Shown in pieces: positions 15,164 to 21,669 of a stretch of DNA of 37,489 nucleotides. Numbering within the stretch: position 1 is the first letter of the stretch; each line of letters begins with the position of its first letter. The stretch is from an uncultured Mycoplasma sp. (GTDB lineage: Bacteria; Bacillota_I; Bacilli_A; RF39; UBA660), in contig CAMMXG010000014.1 in the NCBI GenBank assembly GCA_946500895.1, positions 1-37,489 of the forward strand. Direction: 5' to 3'. The notes under the pieces are model-generated. The model saw nothing but the letters and a program-made list of their open reading frames with translations, ran no database searches and was not told where the DNA came from. The position numbers were made by a program, and so were the translations under genes.

Positions 15164-15508
15164 TTATTTCATATTGTCTATAATATTAATTATTGCATCT
15201 TTTTGTTCATCATTAAGTAAATCTATTTTTTCTCTTAAAATATCACTTTTATTTTTATTTTGGATTTGTTCTGGAACATCATATCCCATTAACCATACTG
15301 GATTTACATTCATAGCCTTCGCAAGAATAGCCAGTTTTTTTTGACCAGGTTCGACTTTTCCAGAAACATATTGGCTTAGATCATTTTTCCCTAATTTTAT
15401 ATTATATTTTTTACAAAATGGCATTGCTTTTTGTAATATATCTTTTTGCTTAATGCCATATTTTTGCATATAATATTTTAATCGTTCGGCAGTTGTAATC
15501 TTATCCAT
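15164..15508 (-). CDS. Short phage repressor (XRE-type HTH)
   Basis: A 114-residue protein with an N-terminal helix-turn-helix (about 5-75: TTAERLKYYMQKYGIKQKDIL, then KLGKNDLSQYVSGKVEPGQKKLAILAKAMNV and NPVWLMGYD), a linker and a short C-terminal helix (LLNDEQKDAIINIIDNM). There is no S24 peptidase domain, so RecA-driven self-cleavage is not expected and induction must work differently. A good extended -10 (TGC-TATAAT, plus-strand 15527-15535) lies upstream. It is divergent from the Cro-like gene, with operators between. Confidence 0.9.
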   Translation of the reverse strand: MDKITTAERLKYYMQKYGIKQKDILQKAMPFCKKYNIKLGKNDLSQYVSGKVEPGQKKLAILAKAMNVNPVWLMGYDVPEQIQNKNKSDILREKIDLLNDEQKDAIINIIDNMK

Positions 15509-15526
15509 AATTTCACCTCTGTATTT

Positions 15527-15535
15527 ATTATAGCA
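15527..15535 (-). promoter_or_regulatory. Repressor promoter (extended -10)
   Basis: On the minus strand TGC-TATAAT (15527-15535), with a T-rich region but no good -35. A degenerate operator-like sequence (15541-15556) is directly upstream. Confidence 0.6.
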
Positions 15536-15561
15536 TATATGTTCAAAAAAATAAACGTAAA

Positions 15562-15578
15562 GTTCAAAAAAAATGAAC
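15562..15578. promoter_or_regulatory. Operator 1 (GTTCA-N7-TGAAC)
   Basis: A perfect dyad, GTTCA-AAAAAAA-TGAAC, just upstream of the rightward -35. It has the same half-sites and spacing as two further sites at 15621 and 15858. Confidence 0.8.
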
Positions 15579-15585
15579 TTGTGTA

Positions 15586-15614
15586 TTGACAGTAAATTAT
15601 TAATATGTTATCAT
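15586..15614 (+). promoter_or_regulatory. Rightward early promoter
   Basis: TTGACA (15586-15591), 17-base spacer, TATCAT (15609-15614). Start expected near 15621, which is the first base of operator 2, so repressor bound there would block initiation. Confidence 0.85.
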
Positions 15615-15620
15615 TAAAAT

Positions 15621-15637
15621 GTTCAAAGATATTGAAC
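15621..15637. promoter_or_regulatory. Operator 2 (GTTCA-N7-TGAAC)
   Basis: GTTCA-AAGATAT-TGAAC, a perfect dyad at the predicted transcription start of the rightward promoter. Confidence 0.8.
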
Positions 15638-15655
15638 TTGAAAGGAGAGGTAAAA

Positions 15656-15872
15656 ATGCTGTCTTTTGATTATTCAAAACTTCAAGGAAAAATTTAAAAA
15701 AAATAGTAATTTTGCTTTAAATTTGGGAATTTCTGAAAGAAGTTTGAGTCTTAAATTAAATAATAAAGTAGAATGGAAGCAAAGTGAAATAAAAAAGATT
15801 CAAGGGCTTTTAGAAATAGCTGACGAAGATTTATATTATTATTTTTTTGATGTAAAAGTTCAAAATGATTGA
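15656..15872 (+). pseudogene. Cro-like (DUF739-type) regulator, frameshifted
   Basis: An ATG at 15656 with a strong ribosome site (AAAGGAGAGG) starts MLSFDYSKLQGKI and then meets TAA (15695-15697). A different frame continues with EKFKKNSNFALNLGISERSL and SLKLNNKVEWKQSEIKKI, ending at 15872. Together they give the FDYSKL(x)GKI-EKF...LNNKV pattern of DUF739 Cro-like phage proteins. The two parts overlap on GGAAAAATT, so an 11-base deletion between direct repeats GAAAAATT would explain the break. A TTG at 15666 could still start the second part (68 residues) but lacks its own ribosome site. Recoding or a sequencing error are alternatives. Confidence 0.7.
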
Positions 15873-15874
15873 AC
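15858..15874. promoter_or_regulatory. Operator 3 (GTTCA-N7-TGAAC)
   Basis: GTTCA-AAATGAT-TGAAC, overlapping the stop codon of the Cro-like gene. The third copy of the same dyad may allow looping or a road-block to downstream transcription. Confidence 0.7.
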
Positions 15875-15902
15875 AAAATAAGATGCGCTAATAGGAGGAA
15901 TC

Positions 15903-16196
15903 ATGAAAAAATGTCAAAAAGCTGAAATTAACTATATTGAAATGGAAAAGGTTATTAATCGATATTGGATTTCACGAAAGGATTTATCAATAATATTACC
16001 TCAGTTGACTTATGCTTCAGCTAGTCGAGAGTTTAATATTATTTTGGATGAGATGGAGAAAAATGATGAGTTTTACTTTCATACAAGACCAAGTTTAATA
16101 CCAATTCGTAAAGTAATTGAAAAGTTTAATATTGATGTAAATTTTATTAGAAGAGAAGCTAATAAAATAAAAAAATATAAAGAGGGAGATAATTAA
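15903..16196 (+). CDS. Small early phage protein, possible DNA-binding (excisionase-like)
   Basis: A 97-residue basic protein. The pattern of a helix pair (WISRKDLSIILPQLTYASASREFNIILDEME) followed by a short hairpin (FYFHTRPSLIPI) and an IRKVIEKFNID helix recalls the small winged/helical DNA-binding proteins next to phage integrases and excisionases (DUF3173-like). This is a resemblance in layout only. The ribosome site is TAGGAGG. It lies at the head of the early operon, which fits a regulator or excisionase. Confidence 0.65.
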   Translation: MKKCQKAEINYIEMEKVINRYWISRKDLSIILPQLTYASASREFNIILDEMEKNDEFYFHTRPSLIPIRKVIEKFNIDVNFIRREANKIKKYKEGDN

Positions 16197-16197
16197 A

Positions 16198-16425
16198 ATG
16201 TCAAAAATCAAGTGGAAAAATATAATTAAATTTTTAATACTAATATTTGCTTTAAGTATAGTTATTTCTGATGTCATTACTTTAGTAACTACAATGGGTG
16301 GATTTACCGATTTTGGAGTACTTACTTTTATTTTATGCTTTTTAGTTATTGATTATATTATTTGTGATTTTAAAGCAGAAATAAATGAAAAACAATATAA
16401 ACCAAAACATAAGGAGAAAAAATGA
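16198..16425 (+). CDS. Two-helix membrane protein, phage
   Basis: A 75-residue protein with two hydrophobic segments (IIKFLILIFALSIVISDVITLV about 9-30, FGVLTFILCFLVIDYIICDF about 39-58) and a basic tail (QYKPKHKEKK). It starts two bases after the preceding stop and its stop overlaps the next ATG (ATGA), so it is part of a coupled operon. Function unknown. Confidence 0.7.
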   Translation: MSKIKWKNIIKFLILIFALSIVISDVITLVTTMGGFTDFGVLTFILCFLVIDYIICDFKAEINEKQYKPKHKEKK

Positions 16426-16601
16426 AAAAGGAATTAGAAAACCTTGCTCTAGAGTTACGAGAACTAGCAGAAAAATATGATAAGGATTATTTAGGGATTT
16501 CTTATATCAATGGAAATTTAATGACTGAATTATCTCCAGATGATAAAGATTATAATTCATGCAGTATGTTTATTGCAAATGACGATAAAAGGGACAAGTA
16601 A
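16422..16601 (+). CDS. Small acidic phage protein
   Basis: A 59-residue protein, starting MKKELENLALELRELAEKYD (amphipathic helix) and continuing with YLGISYINGNLMTEL and a polar tail. The ribosome site AAGGAG is 5-7 bases upstream, and the ATG overlaps the previous TGA. It resembles small phage proteins with a helix and a beta hairpin, but no function is known. Confidence 0.7.
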   Translation: MKKELENLALELRELAEKYDKDYLGISYINGNLMTELSPDDKDYNSCSMFIANDDKRDK

Positions 16602-16648
16602 AAAAGCCATATTACTATAGCTTTATTTACTGTAAATTTGTTAAGTGA

Positions 16649-16682
16649 TTTACTCTCTAATTATAGCATGTTTGAGAGTAAA
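16649..16682. repeat. Inverted repeat TTTACTCTC/GAGAGTAAA
   Basis: A perfect 9-bp inverted repeat with a 16-base loop in the 125-base gap before the DUF6291-like gene. There is no T run, so it is not a typical terminator. It may be an operator or an RNA hairpin. Confidence 0.4.
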
Positions 16683-16725
16683 AGTCTAGAATTGGAGGGT
16701 AAGTTTATGATACTAAATGATGGAA

Positions 16726-17352
16726 ATGAGTAAGTCAAAAGGAAAGCATAGTTTTCTTTTTGACTATGAGTTTTTGGATTACTTTGAATATTTAGAAGAT
16801 AGTGAAATTGTTCAGATTATAAAAGACTTGGTATCTTATGATCGTGATGGCATTATACCCAACTATAATGATCGTACCTTAAAAACTATATTTAATAAAA
16901 TCAAGACAATATTAGATGAGCGAAAAATTAAATATAGTGCTATCTGCGAACGTAATAAAGTCAATGGAAGTAAAGGTGGACGAAATAAAAAAAGCGACAA
17001 AACCCAAGAAAACCCAACAGAACCCACTGGGTTAAATAAAAACCCAGAAAACCTTGATTATGATTATGATTATGATTCTATTAATGTGTGTAATATAAAA
17101 GAAGAAACTAACAAAGAAGAAAATATTTGCCATTTTGGAAATGAATTTAAAACTGAAGCATGTAAAGACTGTCTTAAAAAAAGCATTTGTAAAAATAAAA
17201 CTGATCCTCATTTTATTCTTGAAAAAGGATGTGATTTTGAAACTTGGTTAGCTAAGAGGCAAGTATTATCTAGAAACATTATAGATACTCATCATGATCC
17301 ACCAGATTTTAGTGAGTTAGAAAATTACGAATGGTATGATGATCATGGATAA
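16726..17352 (+). CDS. DUF6291-like phage protein
   Basis: The N-terminal half (SFLFDYEFLDYFEYLEDSEIVQIIKDL, GIIPNYNDRTLKTIFNKIK, IKYSAICERNKVNGSKGG) matches the DUF6291-type domain of siphophage early regions, followed by a low-complexity linker (DYDYDYD) and a Cys-containing C-terminal part (CHFGNEF...ACKDCLKKSICKN, possible metal site). Its job is unknown, though such genes lie in replication modules. The start is uncertain. GGAGGG at 16694 serves an ATG at 16707 that opens an 8-codon frame ending on TAA at 16731-16733, overlapping the real start. I choose ATG 16726 (208 residues); 16717 would add three. Confidence 0.75.
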   Translation: MSKSKGKHSFLFDYEFLDYFEYLEDSEIVQIIKDLVSYDRDGIIPNYNDRTLKTIFNKIKTILDERKIKYSAICERNKVNGSKGGRNKKSDKTQENPTEPTGLNKNPENLDYDYDYDSINVCNIKEETNKEENICHFGNEFKTEACKDCLKKSICKNKTDPHFILEKGCDFETWLAKRQVLSRNIIDTHHDPPDFSELENYEWYDDHG

Positions 17353-17584
17353 AATGTATGTAAATTTTAATTTTATTCATTTGAGTTGTAATCATTGTGG
17401 TAAAGATTTAATACCAAATATTAATTTAAAGCAGTTAGCAAAGCAAATTACTCTAGAATGTAAAGATTTAGAAAATGAACAAAATACATATTTGGATTAT
17501 TCTTTTAAATGTGAATCATGCAAAAAATTTGTAAGTAGAAAATTAATGATCGAAAAAGTTCAAAGTATTTTTATAGTATGGTGA
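17336..17584 (+). CDS. Small zinc-finger-like phage protein
   Basis: An 82-residue protein with paired cysteines, CNHC (about residue 18) and CESC (about residue 60), a zinc-ribbon arrangement. It overlaps the preceding gene by 17 bases. Several ATG codons are clustered at the start (17336, 17339, 17345, 17354), so the exact start is open. Function unknown. Confidence 0.65.
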   Translation: MMIMDKMYVNFNFIHLSCNHCGKDLIPNINLKQLAKQITLECKDLENEQNTYLDYSFKCESCKKFVSRKLMIEKVQSIFIVW

Positions 17585-17602
17585 AAGGAAATATGTTAAA
17601 GA

Positions 17603-17821
17603 ATGGGAAAGAAAGAAAAAATAATAATTATATGTTTAATTTTAATATTGATATGTATTTCTTATTTAGTATTAAATTTAATTTTAAAGCCAAAATATGA
17701 GTTTTATGATTTAGATGGAAATTCTGGAATTAGTACAAATTGCAAAATTATTGAAGAAGGACTAGTTTGTGAAGTCAAAAATCAATTTATTCCAGTTGGA
17801 CAATATTCAAAAATAGAATAA
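17603..17821 (+). CDS. Single-helix membrane protein, phage
   Basis: A 72-residue protein with an N-terminal anchor (IIIICLILILICISYLVLNLIL, about 7-28) after MGKKEK, and a small extracytoplasmic part containing two cysteines (NCKIIEEGLVCEV) that may form a disulphide. There is no lipobox. The ribosome site is weak. Possible superinfection-exclusion or envelope role, by position only. Confidence 0.6.
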   Translation: MGKKEKIIIICLILILICISYLVLNLILKPKYEFYDLDGNSGISTNCKIIEEGLVCEVKNQFIPVGQYSKIE

Positions 17822-17836
17822 ATAGGAGGGAAAAGA

Positions 17837-18355
17837 ATGTTTGGAAAGAAAAAAGAAAAAATATTATATCTTGAATCTGAAGTACAAAAATTATTACACG
17901 AAAAAAATAAAATACAAAGAGAAAATTTCAGTTTAAAATCTGATTTATCAGATAAGGACAAGCAATGTTATGATCTTTCACAAGAACTTCAAGTTGCGAG
18001 AAAAAATATAGGGAAAAAAGATAAAAAAATATTAGACTATCAAAATGACATTAAATTAAAAGATTCACAAATTTTTGAAGCAGAAGAACGTTTAGATAAA
18101 TTATCTAAAAAATATCGTATTTTAATTTCAAAAACTGGAGGGCTTACTGCTGAAAATAAAAAGTTAAAATTAAAGGTAAATACATTATCGGAGCAATTAG
18201 CAGAATCTATGACCGATAAATATCTTGTAAAAAAGTTACCAGCTGAAAAGCCAAAGAAACAGAAAGTTTTAGGAATAAAAAGAGGTGTTGTAAATTCTTA
18301 TGCAAAACAAATTTTAAGAGAAAAAGGTAATACTGAAGACATAGTTAGTGATTAG
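17837..18355 (+). CDS. Coiled-coil phage protein
   Basis: A 172-residue protein that is almost entirely heptad-like coiled coil (about 5-130: ILYLESEVQKLLHEKNKIQRE and QIFEAEERLDKLSKKY), with a basic C-terminal segment (KKLPAEKPKKQKVLGIKRG). The ribosome site AGGAGGGAAAAG is strong. No enzymatic motif. A DNA- or partner-binding oligomer is plausible; no family recognised. Confidence 0.7.
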   Translation: MFGKKKEKILYLESEVQKLLHEKNKIQRENFSLKSDLSDKDKQCYDLSQELQVARKNIGKKDKKILDYQNDIKLKDSQIFEAEERLDKLSKKYRILISKTGGLTAENKKLKLKVNTLSEQLAESMTDKYLVKKLPAEKPKKQKVLGIKRGVVNSYAKQILREKGNTEDIVSD

Positions 18356-18427
18356 AAGAACAATTATAATTAAAGCTATTACATTTCTTCTTTTTACTTA
18401 ACCATTACCTACCGTACTCACACTTAT

Positions 18428-18466
18428 ACTTAAATCGAGTTTGAAATAGCGAGTTTGGATTTAAGT
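18428..18466. repeat. Inverted repeat enclosing two direct repeats
   Basis: ACTTAAATC (18428-18436) and GATTTAAGT (18458-18466) form a 9-bp dyad. Inside and overlapping it, CGAGTTTG occurs twice with a 14-base period (18436-18443, 18450-18457). It fills the gap before the HD-domain gene. Possible regulator or replication-protein site. Confidence 0.45.
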
Positions 18467-18492
18467 CTTATTAAAATTAGAAAGGGAATTTT

Positions 18493-19047
18493 ATGAATAG
18501 TGATAATAGAAATTTGATTATAGAATTATTAAAATCAGTTAAAAGACCAGGTATGGGAGATTTAGTTTCTTACTTGGAAAATAGTGATTTTTTTGAGGCT
18601 CCAGCATCAACTAAATATCATTTAGATATTCCTGGAGGATTAGCCAAACACAGTTTAAATGTTTATTACAATTTGAAAAAGATGTGTGGAGATATTTATG
18701 ATGAGGACACAATTAAGATAGTTTCTTTACTTCATGATATATGCAAAGCTAATACGTATAAAAAGAGTACTAAAAATGTCCAAAATGAAGATGGAAAATG
18801 GGTTATCAAACAAACTTATACTGTAGATGATATTTTACCACTCGGACATGGTGAAAAATCGGTAATTTTAATCCAAAAATACATTGATTTATCTGTACAA
18901 GAAATGTTGGCTATCAGATGGCATATGGGATCATTTGAGGGAAAGGATAATCTAAAACACTTAAACAAAGCATTTAATCAATGCAAGTTAGCAGTTTGGC
19001 TTCACATTGCTGACTTGAAAGCAACACATATTGATGAAGCAGAATAA
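18493..19047 (+). CDS. Phage HD-domain hydrolase
   Basis: A 184-residue HD-superfamily protein. Metal ligands are visible as H in GGLAKHSLNVYYNL, the HD pair in IVSLLHDICKANTY, H in LGHGEKSV, H in IRWHMG, and D in LHIADLKATHI. Relatives in phages are annotated as HD-family phosphohydrolases and could act on nucleotides, for example to remodel host nucleotide pools or signals. The substrate cannot be read from sequence. The ribosome site is AAAGGGAA. It lies upstream of SpoVG in the early operon. Confidence 0.85.
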   Translation: MNSDNRNLIIELLKSVKRPGMGDLVSYLENSDFFEAPASTKYHLDIPGGLAKHSLNVYYNLKKMCGDIYDEDTIKIVSLLHDICKANTYKKSTKNVQNEDGKWVIKQTYTVDDILPLGHGEKSVILIQKYIDLSVQEMLAIRWHMGSFEGKDNLKHLNKAFNQCKLAVWLHIADLKATHIDEAE

Positions 19048-19077
19048 AAAATAAAAATATAGAAAGAAGGAGATTTA

Positions 19078-19335
19078 ATGGAATCAATAAATGTAAGAGT
19101 AAAAAAAATAGAAAAGGAAAATTCTAGATTAAAAGGAGTAGCATCTGTTTTAATAGACGATTCATACATGATTCATGATATTAAAATTATTGAAGGAGAT
19201 AAAGGGTTATTTATTGCGATGCCAAATAAGAAATTAGCTACAGGAGAATATAGAGATATTGCTCATCCAGTTAATTCTAGTACACGTAGTTTTTTTGAAG
19301 ATGCTATTTTAAATGAATATCGTAATTGTAAGTAA
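19078..19335 (+). CDS. spoVG: SpoVG-family protein, phage-encoded
   Basis: An 85-residue protein with the complete SpoVG pattern: VRVKKIE at the start, ASVLIDDSYMIHDIKIIEG, GLFIAMPNKK, and the signature YRDIAHPVNSSTR near the C-terminus. SpoVG proteins bind DNA and RNA and act as global regulators in Firmicutes. Phage copies are recurrent and may modulate phage or host expression. The ribosome site AAGAAGGAG is strong. It is three bases upstream of a recombinase gene. Confidence 0.93.
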   Translation: MESINVRVKKIEKENSRLKGVASVLIDDSYMIHDIKIIEGDKGLFIAMPNKKLATGEYRDIAHPVNSSTRSFFEDAILNEYRNCK

Positions 19336-19337
19336 AT

Positions 19338-20003
19338 ATGGCACGAAGAATAAAGTATGAGAGGGGGAAGCAACCTACATTACCTATAAAATCTAAAAAA
19401 CAATTAGATCATGTTATGGATTATCTTCGCTACAATATTGATCATGCAAAAACAAAAATAAAGAAAGACCAAGCTTATAGAAATTATATGTTAATTTTAA
19501 TAGGAATTAATACTGCATTTCGTGCTGAAGATTTATTACAATTAAAAGTTAAAAATGTTATTAAAGGTTTCTTTTCAATTAAGGAAAATAAAACTGGAAA
19601 ATGGCAACATTTTAAAATGAATAAAGAACTTCATAAAGAAATTTTAGATTATATTGAGTATTTTGATTTAAAAGAAGAAGATTATTTGTTCATAGGACAA
19701 AAGAAATACAATACTTACAAAGGTGTTACAACCAAAGTCATTTATCCAATTACACGTCAAAATGTACAAAATACAATAATGCCAAAAATAATTAAAGACT
19801 GTGGTATTACTTTTAAATTTGGTCTTCATAGTTTACGAAAGACTTTTGGTTACCATTTTTATAAATCTGGTGGAGAGTTATTAACTTTAATGAAAATGTA
19901 TAACCACGAAAATCCAACAATTACACTTTTGTATATTATGTGGGATGATGAAGATGTTCAGTCGAGTAGAACTAATACGTATTTAGGAGGGAGAAAAAAA
20001 TGA
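19338..20003 (+). CDS. Second, compact tyrosine recombinase
   Basis: A 221-residue protein made up nearly wholly of a tyrosine recombinase catalytic domain with a short N-terminal helical part. First Arg in INTAFRAEDLLQLKV, Lys in NKTGKWQHF, HSLRKTFGYHFY (HxxR), His in MYNHENPTITLLYI with the candidate nucleophile Tyr in LLYI. Its place in the early operon, not at the phage end, argues against a role as the integrase. It may resolve dimers or have a regulatory or decoy role. It starts two bases after the SpoVG stop and overlaps the next gene by four bases. Confidence 0.88.
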   Translation: MARRIKYERGKQPTLPIKSKKQLDHVMDYLRYNIDHAKTKIKKDQAYRNYMLILIGINTAFRAEDLLQLKVKNVIKGFFSIKENKTGKWQHFKMNKELHKEILDYIEYFDLKEEDYLFIGQKKYNTYKGVTTKVIYPITRQNVQNTIMPKIIKDCGITFKFGLHSLRKTFGYHFYKSGGELLTLMKMYNHENPTITLLYIMWDDEDVQSSRTNTYLGGRKK

Positions 20004-20302
20004 ATTTATGGATAAGAAGTCAAAATAAAAGATTAATTGAAATAGTAGATATTTTGGAACCAATTTTGGATAATTGGGAAAATAGAAAAGGGTATTGTTT
20101 GTATGGATATAATTCAGCACAAATTTTTGTATTATTAGGTATGTACAAAACTGAAAAAAGAGCATTAGAAGTATTAGATGATATACAGAATACATTGTCT
20201 TCTAATATAGTTGTTGATTTATATGCTAAATTTGGAAATTTTGAACATTGCAATAAAGAAGGATATGCTCTAACCCCAGTTTATCTAATGCCTTTAGAGT
20301 AG
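20000..20302 (+). CDS. Small conserved phage protein (WIRSQ type)
   Basis: A 100-residue protein beginning MNLWIRSQNKRLIEI and containing a GYNSAQIFVLLGMYKTEKRALEVLDDIQ segment, the layout of small proteins common in Firmicutes phages and mobile elements whose function is unknown. The ribosome site AGGAGGGAG lies in the end of the recombinase gene. Confidence 0.75.
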   Translation: MNLWIRSQNKRLIEIVDILEPILDNWENRKGYCLYGYNSAQIFVLLGMYKTEKRALEVLDDIQNTLSSNIVVDLYAKFGNFEHCNKEGYALTPVYLMPLE

Positions 20303-20304
20303 CT

Positions 20305-20829
20305 ATGAAAAAAGAAATATGGAAAGTTTTTGCTACAGATGGAATTATTAAATATGAAGCATCTAACTTGGGTAGATTTAGGCGAATTGGAAAAACAAGA
20401 ATTAATTATTTAACCACTTATCATCGTAATTGTTACGAAAAAAATAGAAATAGACCTCATACATTAATTATTAAAATCACTTTAAATCATAAATCCAAGG
20501 AATTTAACTGTAATAAATTGATCGCATCTTTATTTATTAGAGAATTAAAAGATAATGAAGTAGTTATAAATAAAAATAATAATCGTCATGATCTGCGAGT
20601 TGAAAATTTATTTATAACTACTAGAAGTAATCTTGGTTCTATAACTGGTGGAAAAAGTTCTAAAGCCAAAAGAATTATTTATTATGATAATTTAGATTTT
20701 GCAACATCATATCCATCTGCAAGAAAGTTAGCTAAAGAATTGGGGGTTAGTTATCAGACAGTACTAGATATAGCGAATGGAAAAACAAAAAAGCCAAAAT
20801 TTAAAATAAAATGGAAGGAAGATTTATAA
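20305..20829 (+). CDS. NUMOD4/HNH-like protein with degenerate HNH
   Basis: A 174-residue protein. It opens with a NUMOD4-like module (EIWKVFATDGIIKYEASNLGRFRR), then an HNH-like region (EVVINKNNNRHDLRVENLFI) and a C-terminal NUMOD1/HTH module (FATSYPSARKLAKELGVSYQTVL). The order is that of free-standing HNH homing endonucleases of phages. However, the two His of the usual VVHHxN...NRxENL core are replaced by Ile-Asn, so cleavage is doubtful. It may be an inactive remnant or a DNA-binding protein. It is tightly packed (two bases) behind the previous gene. Confidence 0.8.
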   Translation: MKKEIWKVFATDGIIKYEASNLGRFRRIGKTRINYLTTYHRNCYEKNRNRPHTLIIKITLNHKSKEFNCNKLIASLFIRELKDNEVVINKNNNRHDLRVENLFITTRSNLGSITGGKSSKAKRIIYYDNLDFATSYPSARKLAKELGVSYQTVLDIANGKTKKPKFKIKWKEDL

Positions 20830-20830
20830 T

Positions 20831-20998
20831 ATGAATGTATATTTTATGATTTTACTAATTTTACAATTTTTGAACTTAGGAATTAGTTTAGGAAAACATG
20901 GAGAAACAGTAACAAAAAAATACGATTTTTGGGTTCAATTAATAGGGACAACCGTTGGAATTATTTTATTATATTTCTCGGTAAAAACAGGATTTTAA
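20831..20998 (+). CDS. Small two-helix membrane protein, phage
   Basis: A 55-residue protein: hydrophobic MNVYFMILLILQFLNLGISLG, a polar middle with KHGETVTKKYDFW, then a second helix LIGTTVGIILLYFSV. The layout (N-terminal helix, GxxxxKHGE, W, second helix) is recurrent among small phage membrane proteins. It begins right after the previous stop. Confidence 0.65.
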   Translation: MNVYFMILLILQFLNLGISLGKHGETVTKKYDFWVQLIGTTVGIILLYFSVKTGF

Positions 20999-21067
20999 AA
21001 TCTTGGTTTTAAGGCAAAAATCGAAAAAGTATATTATATGCAATTTTTTGTAAAAAATAATGTTAGT

Positions 21068-21119
21068 AACTTAGCAATAAGTTAGATAAAATCTTATAAA
21101 AGTGGATAACTTAATTATC
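21068..21119. repeat. Clustered inverted repeats in a 185-base gap
   Basis: AACTTA-GCAA-TAAGTT (21068-21083) and GATAA-CTTAA-TTATC (21105-21119) lie close together. AGTGGATAA (21101-21109) is the complement of TTATCCACT, one base from a DnaA box. AACTTG/CAAGTT follows at about 21129-21158. No coding frame is seen between 20999 and 21183. Confidence 0.4.
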
Positions 21120-21183
21120 TACCTAAAAACTTGTCAGAATAGGCAAGTATGTCAAGTTTATTTTAGTGAATAGGAGGGATAAA

Positions 21184-21432
21184 ATGACACCAAGACAAAT
21201 GTTTGAAAAATTAGGATTTAGTTATGATGATAGCATTGTTAATGAAATCAATTATTTTAATAAAAAGTTTATATCTGACACAAATGTAATTAGTTTTAAT
21301 CTAGAGGATAAAACTGTTAGTTCATTTATTGAGAGCGATGATCCATTTACACCTAATAGACCTTATGAATTAAATTTAGATGAATTAAAATCAATAATTT
21401 TACAGATAGATGAACTTGGATGGTTCAATTAA
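21184..21432 (+). CDS. Small acidic phage protein, unknown
   Basis: An 82-residue protein (MTPRQMFEKLGFSYDDSI...) with a predicted helix, beta hairpin and terminal helix (LDELKSIILQIDELGWFN). I start it at ATG 21184 because AGGAGGGATAAA is directly upstream. A GTG at 21166 would place the ribosome site inside the gene. No family recognised. Confidence 0.7.
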   Translation: MTPRQMFEKLGFSYDDSIVNEINYFNKKFISDTNVISFNLEDKTVSSFIESDDPFTPNRPYELNLDELKSIILQIDELGWFN

Positions 21433-21447
21433 TGAAAGGAAGTCGAA

Positions 21448-21669
21448 ATGAAGAAAATTAAATGTAGTATTTGTAATTATAAATTTTATGTAGAGAAATC
21501 AAAAGTTAAAATAGTTTCAGAAAGTAAAGGAATAAGTGGTGCAATTAGTGGAAACACTTTGTTTGATGCTATAGACTGTCCAAAGTGCGGATGTCAAAAC
21601 ATTTTAAAAGTTAGATTAAATGAAATAGAAACAGATTTAGAGAAAGATGGTGAGTATTGTGGAAAATAA
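21448..21669 (+). CDS. Small zinc-ribbon phage protein
   Basis: A 73-residue protein with two CxxC pairs, CSIC (residue 6) and CPKCGC (about 47), a zinc ribbon fold with a Gly/Ser-rich insertion between. The ribosome site AAGGAAG is good. The 3' end overlaps the next gene by 23 bases. Confidence 0.7.
   Translation: MKKIKCSICNYKFYVEKSKVKIVSESKGISGAISGNTLFDAIDCPKCGCQNILKVRLNEIETDLEKDGEYCGK

Noticed and set aside
17056-17079. GATTAT microsatellite
   Set aside because: It encodes the Asp-Tyr linker repeat of the DUF6291-like protein, a common low-complexity feature of such phage genes; no separate function is indicated.
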